NCBI GenBank assembly: GCA_023443225.1
Contig: JAEZVF010000115.1
Span: 62,001-126,000 of the forward strand
From: Bacillota bacterium
Lineage (GTDB): Bacteria; Bacillota; Clostridia; Lachnospirales; Lachnospiraceae
Reading direction: 5' to 3'
DNA length: 64,000 nt
Positions 42,518 to 51,446 of the stretch are shown here, piece after piece (the first letter of the stretch is position 1; each line of letters starts with the position of its first letter). The notes beneath the pieces were generated by a model. That model did no database searches. It had not been told where the DNA came from and saw only the letters and a program-made list of their open reading frames with translations. A program made the position numbers and the translations under genes.

Positions 42518-43744
42518 ATGAAACAAAAGAACAATCGCATAAAACCTGTCATTGCCGCCATCGCAATCCAATTATGTCTTGGAACAGCATATATTTGGAG
42601 CGTTTTTCAGGCGGGAATTGCGGAAAGTCTATTCTCTGGTAATAATGCAAATGCAGCTCTTACATTTTCAATTTTATTGGCATTGTTAAGTGTTGGAGGT
42701 ACTATAGGTGGAAAATTACAAGATAAAATCGGTTCGCGCCCAACGGTAATGATCGGAGGTTTGATTTTAGCATTAGGATTTTTTCTCGCATCTTTTACCA
42801 CTGAGTCAGCACCCTGGTTTTTATGGGTTACATACGGTTTAATAGGTGGTTTGGGAATGGGATTTATTTATTCCATTACCATTGCATGTGCCCAAAAATG
42901 GTACCCTGATAAAAGAGGTCTTATCACAGGGGGTATTGTTTCAGCACTTGGTTTTGGCGGAGTAGTCTTTACGCCAATCGTTGAGTGGATTATTCGAAAT
43001 TTTGGAAATGGAATTGCAGGGAAAGGAGAACTAATTGCCTTTCGAGTACTTTCTCTGATTTTTGTTGTGGTATGTTCGGTTGGTGGTTGGTTTATTCAGA
43101 ATCCACCAGCGAATTATGCGCCAGCTGGCTGGACACCAAAGAATTCAAATGCCAGTTCGATTGCTATGACGCCATCACAGGTATTGAAAACACCTCAATT
43201 ATATTTACTGACGTTTTCTTTAATGCTCGCATGTATGGGCGGGCTGATGATGATTGGCTTTGCAAAGCCGATCGCTGTAGCGCGTGGCTTGGCTGAAACC
43301 GCAACAGTTGGGGTGTTTGCAATTTCCATATTCAATTCCTTTGGCAGGCTTTTCTGGGGATTTATATCGGATAAGCTTGGCTGTAAGAAAACAATTGTTA
43401 TACTTCTTGCTTTAACTGCAATATTGTCTCTCTGTGTAAATATCGTATCTGGATATATGATTTTCGTATTAATTGCTTGTATTGGATTTGCTTATGGTGG
43501 TTTTTTAAGTACTTTTCCAGCCTTTACAGCTGACCTGTTTGGCACGAAATATAATGCCACAAATTACGGGATTGTTTTAGTTGGTTTTGGAATTGGCGCA
43601 ATCGTATCATCATATATTGCTGGATATTATAAAAACATCGCTTCAACTGATATCAATCTCATGTTCCCGGCTTTTATAATTGCATCAGTAGCCGCAATAG
43701 TAGCAATTCTGTCTATAATGATGATCAAGCCTACAAGAAATTGA
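42518..43744 (+). CDS. OFA-type MFS transporter
   Basis: A 408-residue, 12-helix transporter of the oxalate/formate antiporter group. It starts IKPVIAAIAIQLCLGTAYIWSVFQ, typical of that group, with GGKLQDKIGSRPTVMIGG and a Trp/Gly-rich GLGMGFIYSITIACAQKWYPDKRGLITG segment. The likely substrates are small carboxylates, but members vary. AAGGAGA precedes the ATG. Confidence 0.85.
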   Translation: MKQKNNRIKPVIAAIAIQLCLGTAYIWSVFQAGIAESLFSGNNANAALTFSILLALLSVGGTIGGKLQDKIGSRPTVMIGGLILALGFFLASFTTESAPWFLWVTYGLIGGLGMGFIYSITIACAQKWYPDKRGLITGGIVSALGFGGVVFTPIVEWIIRNFGNGIAGKGELIAFRVLSLIFVVVCSVGGWFIQNPPANYAPAGWTPKNSNASSIAMTPSQVLKTPQLYLLTFSLMLACMGGLMMIGFAKPIAVARGLAETATVGVFAISIFNSFGRLFWGFISDKLGCKKTIVILLALTAILSLCVNIVSGYMIFVLIACIGFAYGGFLSTFPAFTADLFGTKYNATNYGIVLVGFGIGAIVSSYIAGYYKNIASTDINLMFPAFIIASVAAIVAILSIMMIKPTRN

Positions 43745-43781
43745 AAACAAAATACAATGTGACAAATTAAAGAGGACTCGA

Positions 43782-45311
43782 ATGAAATGGCAGAATAAAT
43801 ATAGAATAAGTATATTATTAGCAGCTACTTTAATATGCTTATTAGTTATATACCTTAATCTTTTATCCCATGAGAAGACACAACAAATCTATTTAGAGCA
43901 TATCGAAAAAACAATTATAGATCTAAAAAAAGATTTCATAAAAGATACAGTCAACAATATGTTTCTAGAGATAGATGGGTTAAGAGAAAGAAAATATAAT
44001 GCTTATAAGAAAAATACAGAAGCAAGGTTAAGCTGGCTTCAAAAAGAATTACATCTGCATGAAGAGGATTTTGCAAAATTTGTTATAGATAAATTTAAAG
44101 AAGATGCAAAAAGCAAAATGTGGACTGCAATTATCTGGAATGAATCGACGGGTGAAGTTTTATATAATTCTTCACAATTAAATCTAGATAATATAGATAT
44201 AACTATAGAAGAACTTAAAAAAATCCTATCTTCTTATGCAGAGATTGAGAAGAACAACATAAAGTGTATTTTTGGAGTTAGTAAAACTTATATCGATGAA
44301 ATTGTAAAAGAAGAAATTGGTAATATCATACGAGAGAGAAAATTTTCTAACAACTCTTATATGTGGGTGAATGAAGTAATCAACTATGATGGTGGAGAAA
44401 ACTATGCAATCAGAAAGATTCATCCCAATCTGATAGATACAGAGGGACAGTATTTATCTACTGATATGGAAGATATCAAAGGTAACCTACCATATGCAGA
44501 AGAATTAGAAGGTATAAAAAAAGACGGAGAACTGTTTTCCACCTATTACTTTAAAGAATTAAACAGCCCTGATATAACAGAAAAGATTACTTATGCAAAA
44601 CTGTATAAGGATTACGATTGGATAATTGCTATGGGTGTTCATTTTGATGACATTGACGATATAGCAGTAAAAGTGAACAATGAGATTAGATTTTTATCAA
44701 GCGAGTCCATTCGAAGAATATTAAGATATATTTTTATTGTATTACTTATCGGATTTTCAATACTATATCTAATAGAAAAGAAGTATTTGCGCTATTCAAC
44801 CAAATCTTTAGAAAAAGAAATCAACATAGATATAGTTTCAAAGGCATTTAGCAGAAGATATGGCGAGAAGAAAATGCATGAGTATTTTAAACGGTATAAA
44901 TTAACAGGTGATAGTTATGCGATTATGATCTTGGATCTTGACAATTTTAAGCATATAAATGATAAATTCGGTCATACCGGTGGAGATGTTGTTCTGAAAG
45001 AAATCGTTAACGCTATCAACCAGATTATTAGGAGTTATGATCGGCTGTTTCGTTGGGGTGGAGATGAGTTTGTTGGAATTTTCCCAGGCCTAAGAGCAGA
45101 ACACATTAATGAATTTGGACAAAAAATATTAGAGAGTATTAACTCATTAGAGATTCAAACAGAAAGTGAGATTATAAGAACTTCTATTTCCATTGGTTTT
45201 TCATACTTTAATGAGACTGACACTGACTACAACGAAGCCATAAAAAGAGCAGATGAGGCATTGTACAAGTCTAAAGTAGAGGGAAAAAATAAAGTGAATA
45301 TTAGGGGTTAA
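43782..45311 (+). CDS. Membrane Cache-domain diguanylate cyclase
   Basis: A 509-residue sensor: an N-terminal helix (about residues 10-28), an extracellular segment of about 280 residues with Cache-like signatures (WTAIIWNESTGEVLYNS, GISKT-like helices, YAKLYKDYDWIIAMGVHFDDID), a second helix near residue 318-335 and a GGDEF domain. The catalytic motif is WGGDEF with GGDEF at residues 426-430, preceded by LDLDNFKHINDKFGH, so it should make c-di-GMP. The I-site RxxD is not obvious before it. Its ligand is unknown. A PhzF gene starts within seven bases of its stop. Confidence 0.88.
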   Translation: MKWQNKYRISILLAATLICLLVIYLNLLSHEKTQQIYLEHIEKTIIDLKKDFIKDTVNNMFLEIDGLRERKYNAYKKNTEARLSWLQKELHLHEEDFAKFVIDKFKEDAKSKMWTAIIWNESTGEVLYNSSQLNLDNIDITIEELKKILSSYAEIEKNNIKCIFGVSKTYIDEIVKEEIGNIIRERKFSNNSYMWVNEVINYDGGENYAIRKIHPNLIDTEGQYLSTDMEDIKGNLPYAEELEGIKKDGELFSTYYFKELNSPDITEKITYAKLYKDYDWIIAMGVHFDDIDDIAVKVNNEIRFLSSESIRRILRYIFIVLLIGFSILYLIEKKYLRYSTKSLEKEINIDIVSKAFSRRYGEKKMHEYFKRYKLTGDSYAIMILDLDNFKHINDKFGHTGGDVVLKEIVNAINQIIRSYDRLFRWGGDEFVGIFPGLRAEHINEFGQKILESINSLEIQTESEIIRTSISIGFSYFNETDTDYNEAIKRADEALYKSKVEGKNKVNIRG

Positions 45312-45317
45312 GTGTTT

Positions 45318-46235
45318 GTGGAAAATAATAAAACGAATTATGGTGTAAATAGAATAAACGTTGCCTACTACGAGGCATTCTCCGACATTCCAGGCAAAGG
45401 AAATCCTGCAGGTGTTGTATTTGATTCTGACAATCTGACAGAGGAACAGATGCAGAGTATAGCAAAAAAGGTGGGTTTTAATGAGACTGCATTTTTACTA
45501 AAATCGAAAAAAGCGGATTTACGCATTCGTTATTTTACACCGGGACATGAGATGAATTTATGTGGACATGGTACGGTTGCTTCCATTTATGGATTGATGA
45601 AAAGAAATAATGTTACAAGCTCAAAGGACTTAAATATTGAGACATTGGCGGGAATCCTTACTGTTCATTATGACCATGAACAACACGAGATTAAAATGGC
45701 TCAAGCACCTGCCGAATTCATAAAATTTCACGGGGATTTGGATCAATTGGCGAATTCCATTGGTTTAATAAGCGAGGATATTGATTCAGAATATCCAGTT
45801 GTTTATGGGAGTACTGGGATATGGACTCTAATTCTTCCGATTAAGAATCTTGATGCTTTTTCTCGTATGAAGCCCAATAATAGAATATTTAAGGAGATTT
45901 TAACCCAGATACCGACTGCATCAATCCATCCGATATGTCTTAAGACGTTTGAAAAAGATTGTATAATGCATGGAAGGCATTTTTCAGCTTCACATTCGGG
46001 AACTATGGAAGACCCGGTTACAGGTACTGCTTCCGGTGTAATGGGTGCTTATTATATTTCCTATATTGAGCCATCTAATCAAGCTGAACTTCTTATAGAG
46101 CAGGGGAATGAAATCGGGCGGAAGGGGATAGTAAGGGTATTTGTGGCGAGAAAGAACTCTTTTATCAATGTCAGTATTTCGGGAAAAGCGGTATATGTGC
46201 GAGACATCCCTATAGAGTATTCATGGTTAGAATAA
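45318..46235 (+). CDS. PhzF family isomerase-like protein
   Basis: A 305-residue PhzF/DapF-fold protein: YYEAFSDIPGKGNPAGVV, FNETAFLL, RIRYFTPGHEMNLCGHGTVAS (with the conserved Glu/Cys-type active region) and ASHSGTMEDPVTGTASGVMGAYY are clear family motifs. Such enzymes act as epimerases or isomerases on small acids. There are no phenazine genes nearby, so the substrate is unknown. GTG 45318 or GTG 45312 may be the start; both follow GGGG. It stands directly after the diguanylate cyclase gene. Confidence 0.83.
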   Translation: MENNKTNYGVNRINVAYYEAFSDIPGKGNPAGVVFDSDNLTEEQMQSIAKKVGFNETAFLLKSKKADLRIRYFTPGHEMNLCGHGTVASIYGLMKRNNVTSSKDLNIETLAGILTVHYDHEQHEIKMAQAPAEFIKFHGDLDQLANSIGLISEDIDSEYPVVYGSTGIWTLILPIKNLDAFSRMKPNNRIFKEILTQIPTASIHPICLKTFEKDCIMHGRHFSASHSGTMEDPVTGTASGVMGAYYISYIEPSNQAELLIEQGNEIGRKGIVRVFVARKNSFINVSISGKAVYVRDIPIEYSWLE

Positions 46236-46334
46236 CACGATCAAGGGTGTACGACTTTCTAGTATGATTGAACTTTACTTTTTATTATAGTATGATTATT
46301 TAAAATATAAATAGAGATGGTGGTTGGTTAAGAT

Positions 46335-46697
46335 ATGAATATTAAGCATGTGACCTTAAGGGTCAGAAACTTGGAAAAGTCGATTGATTTTTATGAGACG
46401 ATTACAGAATTAGTGATTTCCCGCCGCTTTCAATCAGAAACGGCCGAAATTGCGTTTATGACGAACGGAAACGGAGAAACAGAGATAGAACTTCTCTATA
46501 TACCTCAAGGCCAGACGTTTGAAGGCAAAGGTATGTTTATTTGTTTTGAGACAGACAAATTGTATGAAATGCATAAGCTTGCCCAGGATAAAGGGTTTAA
46601 CCCTTCTGCAATTCAGGACCCCGGAGATCAAACACGTTATTTTTATGTGTATGATCCAGATGGGGTATCTGTGCAGTTACGTTCTTTCCCAAAGTAA
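46335..46697 (+). CDS. VOC family glyoxalase-like protein
   Basis: A 120-residue vicinal-oxygen-chelate protein: MNIKHVTLRVRNLEKSIDFYE at the start, ETEIELLYIPQG in the middle and GDQTRYFYVYDPDGVSVQLR at the end, with His5, Glu and terminal residues in the positions used for metal binding. It may be a lactoylglutathione lyase-like or resistance-type protein; the exact substrate cannot be given. It is separated from PhzF by 99 bases. Confidence 0.82.
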   Translation: MNIKHVTLRVRNLEKSIDFYETITELVISRRFQSETAEIAFMTNGNGETEIELLYIPQGQTFEGKGMFICFETDKLYEMHKLAQDKGFNPSAIQDPGDQTRYFYVYDPDGVSVQLRSFPK

Positions 46698-46842
46698 TTA
46701 ATGTAACCATGAAGCAAAAGATTAGAACAAATTAGTAAATGTAGTGGATATGTAGGTACCTTAAAAAAAACAATGACAGATATGCTCATTGATGGTATAA
46801 TTACAAAAGAAATTTTATGGGATAAAAAGGAGAATGAATCTA

Positions 46843-47532
46843 ATGAAGAAACTTTATGATGGAAAAACAAAGAATGTTCTTATGAATGAAGAAAATGGTG
46901 CTGTATATTTATTTTTTAAAGATGATGCCACTGGTGAAAACGGCGTATTTGATCCTGGTTCTAATACTGTTGGTGGAAGTGTGGAAGGCAAGGGAAAGAT
47001 CGGTCTAAAGATTTCAAAATATTTTTTGGAACTGATGGAGAAGAATGGAATACCTACTCAATATCTGAGCGCAGATATCGAGAAAGGGTTGATGGAGGTA
47101 CGTAAGCTCACTGTACCAAAGTTGGAATTCGTGCTTCGTTACTTTACTGCAGGTAGCATGTGTCGCAGGTTTACATTGGAAGAAGGAATCCCATTTGATC
47201 CTCCATATCTTGAGGTTACGTTAAAGGACGACGAACAGGGGGATCCACTTATTAGTGAGAGATTGTGTATTATGAAAGGTCTTCTTGCAGAAGGTCAGTA
47301 TAATGAAGCACTGGATATCTTGGTAAGGGTTGGAGAGGTTCTGAAAAAAGAGCTAAAAACAATGGATTTTACACTAATCGATTTTAAGATAGAATTTGGC
47401 TATGATGAAAACAACAAGGTGTATGTGGCAGATGAAATAACTCCTGATATCTGGCGTGTGCGTGATAAGGATGGAAATATCCCTAACCAAATTGATTGTG
47501 CCAAACTTATTTTAGACAAGATTACAAAATAG
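46843..47532 (+). CDS. purC: Phosphoribosylaminoimidazole-succinocarboxamide synthase (PurC)
   Basis: A 229-residue SAICAR synthetase of purine synthesis. LYDGKTKNVLM, FFKDDATGEN, FDPGSNTVGG, RYFTAGSMCRRF and IDFKIEFGYD, ADEITPDIWRVRDK show all nucleotide and substrate segments. It stands alone without other pur genes, so it may be an isolated copy. ATG 46843 is ten bases after AAGGAG; ATG 46834 is nearer than usual. It is followed by a terminator. Confidence 0.92.
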   Translation: MKKLYDGKTKNVLMNEENGAVYLFFKDDATGENGVFDPGSNTVGGSVEGKGKIGLKISKYFLELMEKNGIPTQYLSADIEKGLMEVRKLTVPKLEFVLRYFTAGSMCRRFTLEEGIPFDPPYLEVTLKDDEQGDPLISERLCIMKGLLAEGQYNEALDILVRVGEVLKKELKTMDFTLIDFKIEFGYDENNKVYVADEITPDIWRVRDKDGNIPNQIDCAKLILDKITK

Positions 47533-47616
47533 CATGCATAGCTGTTTGCTTGTTATTTAGAAAAGACAAACATCTCTGGAGATTAGAAGAATAATCATAT
47601 AGGAACAGTTACAATA

Positions 47617-47651
47617 AAAACTGCCGATGGTAAATCCCAACGGCAGTTTTT
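47617..47651. terminator. Terminator, duplicate of the 27.2 kb one
   Basis: AAAACTGCCG (47617-47626) pairs with CGGCAGTTTT (47641-47650) around a 14-base loop that contains TAAATCCCAA, as in the copy at 27232-27265. It ends purC and formerly the GntR gene whose tail follows on the other strand. Confidence 0.85.
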
Positions 47652-47677
47652 GATTATATCAAAGCAGTGACAAGTGT

Positions 47678-47746
47678 TTAAATCTCGTGTATTGCATTAA
47701 TAGCAGAGATGGAGGCGGAGATTGCTGTCTCTAAGGAGGCTTTCCA
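47678..47746 (-). pseudogene. Remnant of a second GntR gene (3' end)
   Basis: On the minus strand the frame ends KASLETAISASISAINAIHEI and a TAA at 47678-47680, closely matching the C-terminus of the GntR regulator encoded at 27297-28007 (VASVEKAISASISGSNEIYEI). The next base homology is lost at about 47746, where the sequence joins the upstream region of EamA copy B. Only about 22 codons survive. Confidence 0.8.
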
Positions 47747-47826
47747 TAAAGTACCTCCCATAAATTTCTTTTTTTATGTTATAGTTATTATGTAAACTAA
47801 ATAATTGTTTAGGAGGTTAGTTGTGT

Positions 47827-48738
47827 ATGAAAGAGAGAAGAACCCTACAAGGTTATCTTCTTATTTTTATGTCTGGAGTTTTCTGGGGACTTGGTGGGTA
47901 TCTCGTAACTCAAATGAGTAATGTGGGTGTATCTTCACTGATGACTGCATTTTCCGGACACTTTTTAGCACTTATACCTTTGTTCATTTACTTATTAGTA
48001 AAGAAAGGTATAAATGGATTAAAAATTTCGAAGAAGGGCTTACTATATAGTATTTTATTAGGTGCTTTAACGAAAGGTATTTTCAAATTGGCTAACGATA
48101 CTGCCGTTACTATAGTAGGGGTATCAACTGCATCGATTCTTATGTATTTGGCTCCTGTTTTCACAGCTATAATGTCTATGATCTTTTTCAAAGAGAAATT
48201 ACGTGGATATCAACACTTTGCGGTGCTTTTAAATCTAGTTGGGTGTATCCTAATGGTAACAGGTGGAAATTTCACAGAATTAAATGTTTCGGGATTAGGA
48301 TTAACTCTAGGAGCTATTGCTGGTTTCTTATATGCGCTTAATACTATCTTAGGTAAGGTAGCAACGGGCGGAGATGATCCCGAAACAATGACTTTTTATA
48401 TGTTATTATTCAGTGCTATCACAATGGGTATATTCGCGAAGCCATGGCAACATATTGATTTGTTTATGAATCGTACATTTTTATTCTGGGCATTCTTTAA
48501 TTCTATATCTACTGGATTGTTTGCAAATCTTTTATATCTGAAGGGATTATCAATGAATGTAGATGCTTCGAAGGCAACGATCATTGCTTCTGGTGAAGTT
48601 GTTATAGCTACACTTTCTGGAGTATTTCTGTTAAACGAAAAAATCAATTTAGTTGGATCCTTTGGTATAGTTATCATGCTAATATCAATCGTTCTAATGA
48701 ATATCACTATTCCAATAAAGCAAAAAGAAAGGACCTAG
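47827..48738 (+). CDS. EamA/DMT family transporter, copy B
   Basis: A 303-residue, ten-helix transporter, near-duplicate of copy A at 33277-34221 (same length until the tail, most residues identical, matching codons). Differences such as GFFWGFGG versus GVFWGLGG are scattered, and the tail differs (KQKERT versus KQKDIIENDAISSFESQ). ATG 47827 follows AGGAGG. It lies 52 bases upstream of cytosine deaminase and may be co-expressed with it. Transport of a base or nucleoside product is a speculative possibility. Confidence 0.87.
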   Translation: MKERRTLQGYLLIFMSGVFWGLGGYLVTQMSNVGVSSLMTAFSGHFLALIPLFIYLLVKKGINGLKISKKGLLYSILLGALTKGIFKLANDTAVTIVGVSTASILMYLAPVFTAIMSMIFFKEKLRGYQHFAVLLNLVGCILMVTGGNFTELNVSGLGLTLGAIAGFLYALNTILGKVATGGDDPETMTFYMLLFSAITMGIFAKPWQHIDLFMNRTFLFWAFFNSISTGLFANLLYLKGLSMNVDASKATIIASGEVVIATLSGVFLLNEKINLVGSFGIVIMLISIVLMNITIPIKQKERT

Positions 48739-48789
48739 TCCTTGAGTTACTAATTCATGAAATCATGGTACAATTTTTAGGAGGTAATT

Positions 48790-50046
48790 ATGAAGAAATT
48801 TACGAATGGAGTTATTTATGGTCGCGATGATGCGAATGAGATTCTAGTAGAGAATGGAGTTATCAAAGCAATTGGTAAAGAGCTTGGCACAGCAGATAAA
48901 ATCATTGATTTAGGCGGTAAACTGGTTACTGCTCCTTATGTAGATCCTCATTTGCATTTAGATTATGTTTATACATTATCTGAACTTGGACAAGAAGGTG
49001 CCGGTTCAGGAACACTTTATGAAGCAATTGAAATGTGGCCAAAATTCAAAGAGACTTTGACTGTAGAAAGTGTTAAAAAACTTGCTCTTAAGGGAATTAA
49101 AGATGAAGTTTCTAGAGGAGTACAACATATCCGTACACATATAGACGTTACAGATCCCAATTTCACAGCTCTAAAAGCTATGTTAGAACTCCGAGAAGAA
49201 TTAAAGCATATCGTGGAAATTCAAATCATAGCATTCCCACAACAAGGAATGTACACATATAAAGGAGGACGTGATCTGGTAGAAGAAGCTCTTAAGATGG
49301 GTGCAGATGTTGTTGGAGGAATTCCACATTATGAGCCAGCTAGAGAATTTGGTGAAAAATCCGTTCATGACATCGTTAACCTTGCGTTAAAATACGATAA
49401 GCTGATAGACGTTCACTGTGATGAGACTGATGATCCTGGGTCACGCTTTGTTGAGTTGTTAAACGCACTTGTTCTCATGGAAGATTATGGTGAAAAAACT
49501 ACAGCGAGCCACACTTGCTCCTTTGGTTCAGCGGATAATTCATATGCCTATAGAATGCTAGATTTGTTTAAAAAGAGCAAGATGAACTTTATCGCTTGTC
49601 CAACTGAAAATGCATACCTTCAAGGTCGTCAAGACACATATCCAAAACGCCGTGGATTAACAAGAGTAAAAGAATTTATAGAATCAGGAATCAATATTGC
49701 ATTTGCGCAAGATTCAATCAATGATCCATGGTATCCAATGGGTAATGGCAATATGATGAATATCCTTGACAATGGAATTCACTTAGCTCAAATAATGTCG
49801 CCAGAAGATATAAAGACAAATTTGAATTTAATCACATCAAATGGAGCTCGGTGCTTAAATATCCAAGATAGATACGGATTGGATGTAGGCAAAGATGCAA
49901 ACTTCATCGTTCTTGATGGAGACAATCCATTTGATATAATCAGAAATCGTGCTGGAGTTCTTGCTTCTATTAGAAAGGGAGAATATCTATTTAAGCAAAA
50001 GCCAGTAGAATATGATGTTAAACTTGATTTAGGCGTAAACTATTAA
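48790..50046 (+). CDS. codA: Cytosine deaminase-type amidohydrolase (CodA)
   Basis: A 418-residue amidohydrolase. PYVDPHLHLDYV (HxHxD), GGIPHYEPAREFG, VHCDETDDPGSR, ASHTCSFGS and FAQDSINDPWYPMGNG, with the metal aspartate in AQDS, match bacterial cytosine deaminase (converts cytosine to uracil and ammonia). The length is as in E. coli CodA. AGGAGG precedes the ATG. It probably serves pyrimidine salvage. Related isocytosine or creatinine-type deaminases cannot be ruled out. Confidence 0.87.
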   Translation: MKKFTNGVIYGRDDANEILVENGVIKAIGKELGTADKIIDLGGKLVTAPYVDPHLHLDYVYTLSELGQEGAGSGTLYEAIEMWPKFKETLTVESVKKLALKGIKDEVSRGVQHIRTHIDVTDPNFTALKAMLELREELKHIVEIQIIAFPQQGMYTYKGGRDLVEEALKMGADVVGGIPHYEPAREFGEKSVHDIVNLALKYDKLIDVHCDETDDPGSRFVELLNALVLMEDYGEKTTASHTCSFGSADNSYAYRMLDLFKKSKMNFIACPTENAYLQGRQDTYPKRRGLTRVKEFIESGINIAFAQDSINDPWYPMGNGNMMNILDNGIHLAQIMSPEDIKTNLNLITSNGARCLNIQDRYGLDVGKDANFIVLDGDNPFDIIRNRAGVLASIRKGEYLFKQKPVEYDVKLDLGVNY

Positions 50047-50056
50047 TATGATTTAA

Positions 50057-50121
50057 TCCACCAGTTTTCTGGTGGATATTCTATAAATGAATATGATAGG
50101 GGATTCGCTTTTCCATTTATG
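50057..50121 (+). repeat. Intergenic repeat family 2, copy B
   Basis: TCCACCA/TGGTGGA hairpin followed by TATTCT, AATGAATA and GGGATTCGCTTTTCCATTTATG, homologous to 39172-39236. Both copies follow a plus-strand stop codon by 11 bases. Confidence 0.55.
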
Positions 50122-50160
50122 CAACGTGGTTTTCGCACGCACACGGCGTCCTTTGTCGCT

Positions 50161-50201
50161 AAAAGCCAACCTTCTAGAATAATAGAAGATTGGCTTTTTT
50201 T
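50161..50201. terminator. Bidirectional terminator
   Basis: A stem of about 15 bases (AAAAGCCAA, CTTCTA with TAGAAG, TTGGCTTTT) with a short loop is followed by TTT. It lies between the plus-strand codA and the minus-strand permease operon and can serve both. Confidence 0.85.
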
Positions 50202-50241
50202 ATTGACATTGACTCATCGGGTACGATCAAGAGGCTTAATA

Positions 50242-50967
50242 CTATTTTTCAACAAATTCTATGGCTCTTACTGGACAGCCTTTCATGATTTTATTTAGTT
50301 TTTCTTTATCTATTTTAAAACTATGTTCCTTTATATAAGCTTTCTTTTTATTCATTTCAAAAAGTTCTTTGTATTCTCTCACACATAAAGTGCAACCTAT
50401 GCATGAATCCTGGTTAATGTTTAATCCAGCTTTTTTGTCTAAATCATTTTCTTTTGGTAAATCCTCATCTTTAATAATTTTAGAAGCAATCCAAGAGAAT
50501 ATTAGAATAGCAATAACAGTTAACATCCAACGGACAATCATAAATTTCGGACCTAAGAACTTCATTTCATTTAGGAGCATTGGGATTTTTATAACAGCCC
50601 ATGAACTTAATATGATGACGATATTCCTTATTGTTGCACCTTTTTTATGAAGCATGATACAAATTGGAAAGGCAGCATAAACAGGTCCAGCTGAAATAGC
50701 ACCTAAAGCAAATGATAGAAAAACCCCTTTGAAGTAAGACTCTTTACCCAGATATTTCATGATTGTCTCTTTTGGTACCCATGTGTCAAGTAATGTCGTT
50801 AAAATAAAAATTACAGGCATTATCATTAACATTTCTTTGATATAATAACCGCTGTTTTCTATAGCTTGGAAGCCCATTTTTGGCTTTATTAAGAAAATTA
50901 CTGCATAAGAAAGAACAATTAATATAAGAAAAAGGTTTGCTCTAACCTTTTTAAGTATTCCTGTCAT
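50242..50967 (-). CDS. Permease half with C-terminal ferredoxin domain
   Basis: A 241-residue membrane protein of the ArsP/DUF318-like permease type. Three to five helices cover residues 10-160 (LFLILIVLSYAVIFLI, GVFLSFALGAISAGPVYAAFPICIML), then a soluble tail carries QDSCIGCTLCVREYKELFEM and a later KGCPVRAIEFVEK, a one-cluster ferredoxin motif of CxxCxxC...CP. A ferredoxin-like tail on such a permease is unusual and suggests redox gating or electron transfer across the membrane. It overlaps the preceding gene by four bases (ATGA), so both halves are made together. Confidence 0.78.
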   Translation of the reverse strand: MTGILKKVRANLFLILIVLSYAVIFLIKPKMGFQAIENSGYYIKEMLMIMPVIFILTTLLDTWVPKETIMKYLGKESYFKGVFLSFALGAISAGPVYAAFPICIMLHKKGATIRNIVIILSSWAVIKIPMLLNEMKFLGPKFMIVRWMLTVIAILIFSWIASKIIKDEDLPKENDLDKKAGLNINQDSCIGCTLCVREYKELFEMNKKKAYIKEHSFKIDKEKLNKIMKGCPVRAIEFVEK

Positions 50968-51446
50968 ACAATCACCCCCATAATAAGTGCAATGATAATA
51001 GCTGATAAAAAGCTTAGAGCATTTCTAACAAAGGTAAACTTTTTCCCAAAGGATTTAATTTCTAATGGGAAGGTGACAACTCCGACCATGGTAAGTGTGG
51101 TTAAAAATGAAACCGATGGTACAATTCCTACTCCTCCCTTAATCAGAGTTCCAACAAGAGGAAATGCAATAAATGCTGGAACAAGAGTTACTGTTCCCAA
51201 AAGTGCTGCAGAAATGGTTGCCACAATAGCATTTTGCTTTTCAACAAATGCTGCAATAGACTCTGGTGTAAATATTGTAAGCAATAATCCAATGGCAAAT
51301 ATAATTGATAATATGGAAAGGAGCATCCCTTTCCCCATGCCAAATGCTTTTTTTAATGATTCTTTCGTTTTGTCTTTGTCTTTAGAAAAAGAAAAGACTA
51401 GAAATCCCAATGTTAATATCCAAAGGGATAATGTGAATATATCCAT
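50964..51446 (-). CDS. Permease half (ArsP/DUF318-like)
   Basis: A 160-residue hydrophobic protein, about five helices, containing TVTLVPAFIAFPLVGTLIKGGVGIVPSVSFLTTLTMVGVVTFPLE, the repeat unit of ArsP/DUF318-type permeases. With the neighbouring 241-residue protein it would form the two halves of one permease. ATG 51446 is best placed to AAGGAGG (six bases); ATG 51452 overlaps the site. Substrate unknown; related permeases export organoarsenicals or other solutes. A Crp/Fnr gene is divergent, about 106 bases away, and may control it. Confidence 0.78.
   Translation of the reverse strand: MDIFTLSLWILTLGFLVFSFSKDKDKTKESLKKAFGMGKGMLLSILSIIFAIGLLLTIFTPESIAAFVEKQNAIVATISAALLGTVTLVPAFIAFPLVGTLIKGGVGIVPSVSFLTTLTMVGVVTFPLEIKSFGKKFTFVRNALSFLSAIIIALIMGVIV

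Noticed and set aside
45318..46235. Phenazine biosynthesis
   Set aside because: Only a PhzF-fold protein is present, with no other phz gene; the family is broad.
33277..48738. Composite transposon flanked by the two EamA copies
   Set aside because: No transposase, terminal repeats or direct target duplications were seen; segment duplication and deletion is simpler.
50098..50130. Fragment of a sigma factor gene
   Set aside because: The bases resemble the region 2.4 code at about 41760, but the same stretch with shared flanks occurs at 39211, and those flanks do not match the sigma gene; an intergenic repeat explains it better.
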